Part shown: positions 1-5,901 of the stretch, piece by piece | How the letters are laid out: the number at the start of each line of letters is the position of its first letter | Position numbering within the stretch: position 1 is the stretch's first letter | From: Pseudomonadota bacterium | GTDB lineage: Bacteria; Pseudomonadota; Gammaproteobacteria; Burkholderiales; Casimicrobiaceae | NCBI GenBank assembly: GCA_022709775.1 | Contig: JAKLIE010000143.1 | Location: 1-5,901 of the forward strand | DNA: 5,901 bases | Direction of reading: 5' to 3' | The notes under the pieces: model-generated | Seen by the model: the letters and a program-made list of their open reading frames with translations, nothing else | Told to the model about the DNA's origin: nothing | Database searches by the model: none | Position numbers and translations under genes: made by a program

Positions 1-661
<661 letters not shown>

Positions 662-668
662 CGTGAAT

Positions 669-673
669 CTCCT
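669..673 (-). promoter_or_regulatory. Ribosome-binding site of rpoH
   Basis: AGGAG within GAGAGGAGA on the minus strand, 7 bases before the ATG at 661. It decides the rpoH start. It lies outside the leader hairpin at 682-720, so that hairpin alone does not hide it. Confidence 0.8.
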
Positions 674-681
674 CTCTCAAG

Positions 682-720
682 GGTGCCGGGGAATCCTCGG
701 GATCCTCCTTGCCCGACACC
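682..720 (-). promoter_or_regulatory. Stable hairpin in the rpoH 5' leader, carrying a second Shine-Dalgarno string
   Basis: Seen directly on the minus strand: GGTGTCGG (713-720) pairs with CCGGCACC (682-689), 8 bp with one G-U. Stacked directly on it, GGATCC (700-705) pairs with GGATTCC (690-696), 6 bp with one bulged U, closed by a CGA triloop. Seven bases (706-712) bulge out on the 5' side. The bulge and first stem bases hold AAGGAGG (704-710), a perfect anti-16S match with no start codon at a usable distance. If transcription starts near 732 (sigma-E-like promoter), the whole structure is in the mRNA, ending about 8 nt before the true ribosome-binding site. Possible roles are a ribosome standby site, mRNA stabilisation or a temperature-sensitive element; none is shown. 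In GC-rich DNA some hairpins arise by chance. Confidence 0.4.
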
Positions 721-723
721 AGT

Positions 724-750
724 TTAGCACTCGTGCAATGAGAGTGCTAA
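724..750. promoter_or_regulatory. CIRCE operator (HrcA-binding site) in front of rpoH
   Basis: Perfect inverted repeat TTAGCACTC-N9-GAGTGCTAA, identical to the CIRCE consensus in both 9-bp arms and in the 9-bp spacer. CIRCE is the operator of the heat-shock repressor HrcA, best known in front of groESL and dnaK operons. Here it lies 63 bp before the rpoH start codon and overlaps the -10 and expected start point of the sigma-E-like promoter, a position suited to repression. It is among the few AT-containing stretches in a very GC-rich region, which makes chance very unlikely. HrcA binding itself is inferred; hrcA is not in the window. Confidence 0.95.
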
Positions 751-766
751 CGTGCCGAAAAGTTCC
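738..766 (-). promoter_or_regulatory. Sigma-E (RpoE)-type promoter of rpoH
   Basis: On the minus strand: -35 GGAACTT (760-766), a 16-bp spacer (744-759) and -10 TCTCAT (738-743). The -35 is a perfect match to the RpoE consensus and the -10 differs by one base from TCTGAT. As I recall it, the sigma-E promoter P3 of E. coli rpoH has the same 16-bp spacing. The predicted start is near 732, giving a leader of about 70 nt. The -10 lies wholly within CIRCE, so HrcA bound there should block it. A weaker sigma-70-like alternative inside CIRCE (TTAGCA, 18 bp, TAAACT) cannot be excluded. Confidence 0.55.
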
Positions 767-941
767 TGAGCGTGCCAGTCGGATATGACCGGCGCCGCAG
801 CGGGCGGAGCGAGTGGCGGCCGGGGAGGATGGATGGCTGCGACGGAGGCCCGACCCCGGTGCCGCGCTTCGACAGGGTTGGCGACGTGAGTGAGCGCTAG
901 CGCTCGCGGCGAGGGGCGTGCCTGGCGGCGACGCCGGGGGG
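767..941. other. Gene-free spacer between ftsY and the rpoH promoter
   Basis: No coding region with recognisable motifs was found on either strand. It holds a 14-bp palindrome (892-905) and a GC-rich imperfect stem (CCGG and CCGC at 789-798 against GCGGCCGG at 816-823). Neither is followed by a T-run, so no classical intrinsic terminator is visible behind ftsY. In E. coli-like clusters ftsE and ftsX would sit here, and I see no remnant of either. Confidence 0.6.
892..905. repeat. 14-bp perfect palindrome downstream of ftsY
   Basis: GAGCGCTAGCGCTC reads the same on both strands. It lies about 37 bp past the ftsY stop. As RNA it could form a 5-bp stem with a CTAG loop. It could be a weak transcript-end structure, a protein-binding site or chance; nothing nearby decides. 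Confidence 0.3.
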
Positions 942-1922
942 TCAGGCGTCGGCAGGCAGCAGCGCGTCGACGAACTCGGACGCGACGAATGGCCGGAGGT
1001 CGTCGACGCCTTCCCCCACGCCGACGAACGCGAGCGGCACCGGGTGCTCGCGTGCGATCGCGGCGACGACGCCGCCCTTGGCGCTCCCGTCGAGCTTCGT
1101 GAGCACGAGCCCGGTGAGGCCGACGGCCCGATCGAACGCCCCGACCTGCGCGAGCGCGTTCTGCCCGGTGTTCGCGTCCAGCACGAGCAGCACCGCGTGC
1201 GGCGCGCCTTCATGCGCCTTGCCGATCACGCGCTTCACCTTCGCGAGCTCGTCCATCAGGTTGAGCTGCGTGGGCAGGCGCCCGGCGGTGTCGGCGAGCA
1301 CGACGTCGATGCCTCGCGCCTTCGCCGCGCCTACCGCGTCGAACGCGACCGCGGCCGGGTCGCCGCCCGCCTGCGCGATCACCGCGACGTTGTTGCGCTC
1401 GCCCCAGACGGCGAGCTGCTCTCGGGCGGCCGCGCGGAACGTATCGCCCGCCGCGAGCAGCACCGAATGCCCGTGCTGCTGCAGCCACTTCGCCAGCTTG
1501 CCGATGGAGGTCGTCTTCCCCGCGCCGTTCACCCCCGCGATCATGATCACGAACGGCCGCTCGGGGCCGATCGCGAACGGCTTCTCGATGGGCGCGAGGA
1601 GCTCCACCAGCGACTCGCGCATCAGCGCGCGCGGGTCGGCGTCGGCGCCCGCCCGCTTGTAGCGTGCCTTGAGGTCCTCGACCAGGTGCGCGGTCGCCGC
1701 GACGCCCACGTCCGACGTGAGGAGCGCGGTCTCGAGCTCCTCGATCGCCTCGTCGTCGAGCGCCCGCCGCCGGAACACGCCAGCGAGCGCGCCCGACAGG
1801 CGCTCGCGCGACGCGGCCAGGCCGCCGGTGAGCCTCTCGGTCCACGAGCGCTTCGGCGCGGCGTCGTCCGGCGAGGGCTTGGGCGCGGCGTCGTCGGTCT
1901 TGCGCTTGAACAGGTCGAACAT
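942..1922 (-). CDS. ftsY: Signal recognition particle receptor FtsY
   Basis: Membrane-associated SRP GTPase that receives SRP-ribosome-nascent-chain complexes and passes them to the SecYEG translocon. The protein is 326 aa. An N-domain helical bundle (about 35-115) includes ALLTSDVGVAAT and is followed by the G domain: G1 GVNGAGKTT (130-138), the SRP-family insertion motif DTFRAAAREQL (160-170), G3 DTAGR (211-215), G4 TKLDG plus SAKGG (275-284) and a closing GVGEG (301-305). The C-terminus PFVASEFVDALL matches the FtsY ending. GVNGAGKTT and the DLRPF tail favour FtsY over its paralogue Ffh, and there is no M domain. The N-terminal extension before NG is short (about 25 aa, MFDLFKRK then a few Asp and Pro), without the long acidic A domain of E. 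coli FtsY. No strong Shine-Dalgarno precedes the ATG. It is divergent from rsmD, 94 bp away. Confidence 0.97.
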   Translation of the reverse strand: MFDLFKRKTDDAAPKPSPDDAAPKRSWTERLTGGLAASRERLSGALAGVFRRRALDDEAIEELETALLTSDVGVAATAHLVEDLKARYKRAGADADPRALMRESLVELLAPIEKPFAIGPERPFVIMIAGVNGAGKTTSIGKLAKWLQQHGHSVLLAAGDTFRAAAREQLAVWGERNNVAVIAQAGGDPAAVAFDAVGAAKARGIDVVLADTAGRLPTQLNLMDELAKVKRVIGKAHEGAPHAVLLVLDANTGQNALAQVGAFDRAVGLTGLVLTKLDGSAKGGVVAAIAREHPVPLAFVGVGEGVDDLRPFVASEFVDALLPADA

Positions 1923-1938
1923 CGAGGTCGCGGCGATT

Positions 1939-3327
<1,389 letters not shown>

Positions 3328-3340
3328 GGCAAGGCGGGGC

Positions 3341-3353
3341 GCGGCGACGCCGC
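3341..3353. terminator. Short GC hairpin between the convergent fdx and dynamin-like genes
   Basis: GCGGC (3341-3345), a GAC loop and GCCGC (3349-3353). It sits in the 25-bp gap where the two genes converge and touches the stop codon of the minus-strand gene. There is no T-run on either side, so it is not a classical intrinsic terminator. Position is the main support for a role as bidirectional transcript end. Confidence 0.2.
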
Positions 3354-5317
3354 TAAGCGTTCGCCGCCAGCGGCAGCTCGTCCTGGCCGTGGACGAGCGC
3401 CTCGATTCCCGCGACGCGAGCCTCGAGCGCGCGGGCCTGCGCGTCCAGCGCCTCGCCCTGGGCCACGAGCTCGGCGACGCGCTCCTCGAGCTCGTCGCTC
3501 GCGCGGTGGATGCGCTTGATGCTCTCGAGCCTGCGCCTGAGCTGCAACTGGTGCTCGCGCACCTGCGTCTCGAGCGGCGACATGACCGACTTGAGCCACG
3601 CGTCGACGTCGCGGTTCGCGATGTCGTAGAGGTGACGGACGCGCGACGCGACGGTCTCGAAGAAGCGCTTCATCAGCGGGAACTTGGCCTTGCTCGCCAT
3701 GTTCCACAGCGTGTTGATGTGCTGCTGATAGGCACGCTCGAGCCGTTCGACCTCCTTCACGTACTTGAGCACCGAGAACGGCGGCGGCGAGAACGGCTCG
3801 AGGTTGTGCTCCTTCGCGAAGCGCGCGTACATCGCCCCCATCATCTCGTGGATCTCGCCCGACTTCCGGGCGGCCGCGTCCAGGTCGGCGCGGATCTGGG
3901 CGAAGAAGTCGTTCATCGCGCCGCGCACGCCCTTCGTGAACAGGCTCGCCTCGATCGCCCGGCGCGTGCGTCCCGCGTTGGCGCGCAGCTGGTCGAGTCC
4001 GATCAGGTCGTAGAGCGCGGTCGTGTGCTGGGTGAACACCGTGCGCAGAGCCGAGAAGCGCGCGAGCCCGCGCTCGAACACCGCCTTCTCCTCGCGCACG
4101 CGATGCATCATGTGCTCGACCACGTCCTGGTTCTTCCCGCGCAGCGCCGTGAGCTCGGCGAGCTGCTCGGCGACGCCCGCGCCGCGGGCGTCGAGGATCG
4201 CACGGATGCCCGCGACGAGCGTCCGGACCTCCGCGAGCGCCGCGCCGCCGACGATGTCGCGCTTCGCCGGCACGAGCTTGCCCGACAGCGCGCTCTCGAG
4301 GCGGGGGAGGCGACTCCTCGCGAGCAGCGCGTCGTCGCCGTTGATCTTGGCGAGCAGCGCCTTCTGCGCCGACACCGGGAACACCTGCTCCGGCGGCACC
4401 GCGAGCGTCTCGGCGCTCGCGCGCGACTGCCGCGCGATCTCCGCCTCGATCTCCGCGGCGGACTTCATCTCGTCCCACAGGCCGTCGATCTTGTTCAGGA
4501 TCACGAGCCTGCCCGCCTGCGTCGCGGGATCGGCGCCGGCGAGGTGCTCGTTCCAGACTTCGAGGTCGGTCTTCGTGACGCCCGTGTCCGCCGCCAGGAT
4601 GAACAGCACCGCGTGCGCGCTCGGAAGCAGCGAGAGCGTGAGCTCCGGCTCGGTGCCGATCGCGTTCAGCCCCGGCGTGTCGAGGATCACGAGCCCCTGC
4701 TTGAGCAGCGGATGGGGGAAGTTGATCACCGCGTGCCGCCAGCAAGGGATGTCGACGCTGCCGTCGTCGCGGTGCTCGAACGACGCGACGAGGTCCTCGT
4801 CGTGGAGGCCGTAGCGCCGCGCCAGCGCCACCGGCACGCGCTTCACCTGCGACACGCGCCCGAGCGCGTCGGACATCCGCTCGGCGGACCCGAGGTCCAG
4901 CGGCAGCGTCACCCACTCGTCCGCGTAGTGCTTGAGCTCGGCGACCGTGCCGTCCTTGAGTCGCGTCTCGATCGGCAGCAGGCGGATCGAGGGCGGGCGC
5001 GAGGGGTCGTGCAGGATCTCGGTCGGGCACATCGTCGTCCGGCCCGCGGCGGACGGCAGCAGGCGCTGGCCGAAATCGGCGAAGAAGATCGCGTTGATGA
5101 GCTCGGACTTGCCGCGCGAGAACTCCGCGACGAAAGCGACGACGAGCTTGTCCTGGTGGAGGCGCTCCAGCAGTCGCTGCACGCGCAGGTCGACCTGCGC
5201 ATCGGCCAGATCCTGGTCGGCGAGCCACTCGTGCATCGCCGAGACGCCCGCGGACAGGCGTCGGCGCCAGTCGCCGTAGGCCTCGAATCGGGCTGCGAGT
5301 TCGCGAGCGTGGATCAT
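3353..5317 (-). CDS. Dynamin-like GTPase (Dynamin_N family), function unknown
   Basis: Predicted 654-aa bacterial dynamin-family GTPase; such proteins usually bind or remodel membranes, but this one's role is not known. The P-loop is AEFSRGKSELIN (from residue 64, Lys70, Ser71). The G2 threonines are in RTTMCPTEI (about 93-101), followed by G3 DTPG (213-216, in LVILDTPGLNAIG), G4 NKID (275-278) and a G5-like PVSAQKA (314-320). Past about residue 375 it is helical and charged, with likely coiled coil at about 581-643 (ETQVREHQLQLRRRLES, then DELEERVAELV). I see no signal peptide or hydrophobic membrane segment, so any membrane contact would be peripheral. The first P-loop Gly of GEFSRGKS-type relatives is Ala here. 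ATG 5317 was chosen for its AGGGGG ribosome-binding site; a GTG at 5389 would add 24 Arg/Pro-rich residues and has no such site. Its nearest neighbour on the same strand is mutM, 147 bp upstream. Confidence 0.92.
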   Translation of the reverse strand: MIHARELAARFEAYGDWRRRLSAGVSAMHEWLADQDLADAQVDLRVQRLLERLHQDKLVVAFVAEFSRGKSELINAIFFADFGQRLLPSAAGRTTMCPTEILHDPSRPPSIRLLPIETRLKDGTVAELKHYADEWVTLPLDLGSAERMSDALGRVSQVKRVPVALARRYGLHDEDLVASFEHRDDGSVDIPCWRHAVINFPHPLLKQGLVILDTPGLNAIGTEPELTLSLLPSAHAVLFILAADTGVTKTDLEVWNEHLAGADPATQAGRLVILNKIDGLWDEMKSAAEIEAEIARQSRASAETLAVPPEQVFPVSAQKALLAKINGDDALLARSRLPRLESALSGKLVPAKRDIVGGAALAEVRTLVAGIRAILDARGAGVAEQLAELTALRGKNQDVVEHMMHRVREEKAVFERGLARFSALRTVFTQHTTALYDLIGLDQLRANAGRTRRAIEASLFTKGVRGAMNDFFAQIRADLDAAARKSGEIHEMMGAMYARFAKEHNLEPFSPPPFSVLKYVKEVERLERAYQQHINTLWNMASKAKFPLMKRFFETVASRVRHLYDIANRDVDAWLKSVMSPLETQVREHQLQLRRRLESIKRIHRASDELEERVAELVAQGEALDAQARALEARVAGIEALVHGQDELPLAANA

Positions 5318-5321
5318 CCGT

Positions 5322-5327
5322 CCCCCT
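5322..5327 (-). promoter_or_regulatory. Ribosome-binding site of the dynamin-like gene
   Basis: AGGGGG, within AAGGGGGA, lies 4 bases before the ATG at 5317 on the minus strand. It is a G-rich variant Shine-Dalgarno. It favours this start over the upstream in-frame GTG at 5389. Confidence 0.55.
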
Positions 5328-5364
5328 TGCGGGCCGCGCGTCCGTCGACGACGGGCGGGCGGCG

Positions 5365-5373
5365 AATGTACCA
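5365..5373 (-). promoter_or_regulatory. Possible extended -10 promoter of the dynamin-like gene
   Basis: TGGTACATT on the minus strand fits TGn plus a 4-of-6 -10 box, in one of the few AT-richer spots of the 147-bp gap behind mutM. No good -35 box is visible. It would give a leader of about 40 nt before the ATG at 5317. Read-through from mutM is the alternative. Confidence 0.25.
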
Positions 5374-5416
5374 CACAGGTCGCAAGCACGAGCCATGCCC
5401 GGGGAGGGCCGCCGGA

Positions 5417-5430
5417 CCCGGCCTTCCGGG
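5417..5430. terminator. Small GC hairpin behind mutM
   Basis: CCCGG, loop CCTT, CCGGG, about 35 bp past the mutM stop. There is no T-run, so it is at best a weak or Rho-assisted transcript end. Confidence 0.15.
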
Positions 5431-5464
5431 GCGGTTGCCGGGCGTCGCGGGCGCGGTCGGCGGG

Positions 5465-5901
5465 TCAGGTCTGGCAGGTCGGGCAATAGAACGTCGAGCG
5501 CTGCCCCTGCCGGATCGCGCGGACCGGCGTGCCGCAGGCCGGGCAGGGCAGGCCCTCTCGGCCGTAGACGGCGTACTCGAGCTGGAAGGCCCCCGGCTCG
5601 CCGGCGGCGTCCACGTAGTCCCGGAGCGTGCTGCCTCCCTTGTCGATCGCCTCGGCGAGCGTCTTGCGGACCGCGTCCGCGAGGCCGGCGAGGCGCGCGC
5701 GGGACAGCCGCCCGGCGGCGCGGGTGGGCCGGATGCCCGCCCGGAACAGCGCCTCGTTCGCGTAGATGTTGCCCACCCCCACGACCAGCCGGTTGTCCAT
5801 CAGCGCGAGCTTGATCGCCGCGCGCCGGCCGCGCGTGGCGCGGTAGAGCGATTCGGCGTCGAAGGCGGTCGAGAACGGCTCGGGGCCGAGCCGGGAAAGC
5901 A
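5465..5901 (-). CDS. mutM: Formamidopyrimidine-DNA glycosylase MutM (Fpg), C-terminal half; N-terminus beyond the window
   Basis: Bifunctional DNA glycosylase/AP lyase that removes 8-oxoguanine and formamidopyrimidines. The minus-strand frame stays open to the right edge and ends at TGA 5467-5465, giving 144 residues of a protein usually about 270 long. The catalytic N-terminal proline and beta-sandwich lie outside. Visible parts are GPEPFS at the entry to the H2TH domain, [24 protein letters not shown] with the conserved GN of the DNA-binding helix-turn-helix, the [13 protein letters not shown] segment, and a C-terminal zinc finger C-x2-C-x16-C-x2-C (CPAC and CPTC). The finger carries QRSTFYC, whose Arg contacts the everted base region in this family. 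The zinc finger is complete, and it and the MutM-type motifs make MutM more likely than Nei. The ATG at 5800 is internal, not the start. Confidence 0.96.
   Translation of the reverse strand, partial: LSRLGPEPFSTAFDAESLYRATRGRRAAIKLALMDNRLVVGVGNIYANEALFRAGIRPTRAAGRLSRARLAGLADAVRKTLAEAIDKGGSTLRDYVDAAGEPGAFQLEYAVYGREGLPCPACGTPVRAIRQGQRSTFYCPTCQT

Noticed and set aside
721..750. Sigma-70-like promoter TTAGCA-N18-TAAACT for rpoH
   Set aside because: Both boxes match only 4 of 6 bases and are made mostly of CIRCE arm sequence. The sigma-E-type match is much better. Kept only as an alternative.
765..777. TGGCACG resembling a sigma-54 -24 box on the rpoH strand
   Set aside because: The required TTGC-type -12 element is not found at the right distance.
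5318..5389. GTG start at 5389 for the dynamin-like gene
   Set aside because: It has no ribosome-binding site, adds an Arg/Pro-rich stretch and would include the likely promoter. ATG 5317 has a good Shine-Dalgarno.

Overview
This is a GC-rich (roughly 70% by eye) chromosomal window, most likely from a betaproteobacterium or close relative. The evidence is a housekeeping cluster built around rpoH, ftsY, rsmD and coaD, a YfhL/Allochromatium-type ferredoxin directly after coaD, and a CIRCE operator in front of rpoH. No mobile element, CRISPR array, tRNA or rRNA was seen. Six protein-coding genes are well supported by their motifs. The rpoH and mutM genes run off the left and right edges.

Layout from left to right. 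rpoH (heat-shock sigma factor, minus strand) occupies 1-661 and lacks its C-terminus. Its control region (662-766) is the most information-rich non-coding DNA here. Read in the direction of rpoH transcription it holds a sigma-E-type promoter (GGAACTT, 16 bp, TCTCAT), a perfect CIRCE inverted repeat covering that promoter's -10 and predicted start, a strong leader hairpin with an extra perfect Shine-Dalgarno string, and then the working ribosome-binding site. About 175 bp of apparently empty DNA follows, and then ftsY (minus, 942-1922). In E. coli-type clusters ftsE and ftsX lie between ftsY and rpoH; here both are absent.

Divergent from ftsY is a tight plus-strand set: rsmD (2017-2565), coaD (2559-3038, 7-bp overlap) and fdx (3040-3327, 1-bp gap). 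They are probably co-transcribed and translationally coupled. They converge on a large minus-strand dynamin-like GTPase (3353-5317), whose function I cannot assign beyond its family. Upstream of it, also on the minus strand, is the C-terminal half of mutM (5465-5901).

The genes serve separate core functions: heat-shock transcription (RpoH), SRP-dependent membrane targeting (FtsY), 16S rRNA methylation (RsmD), CoA synthesis (CoaD), electron transfer (Fdx) and oxidised-base repair (MutM). The two parts most worth following up are the layered rpoH control region, which appears to join envelope-stress (sigma-E) and HrcA/CIRCE inputs at one promoter, and the uncharacterised dynamin-like protein with a variant P-loop.
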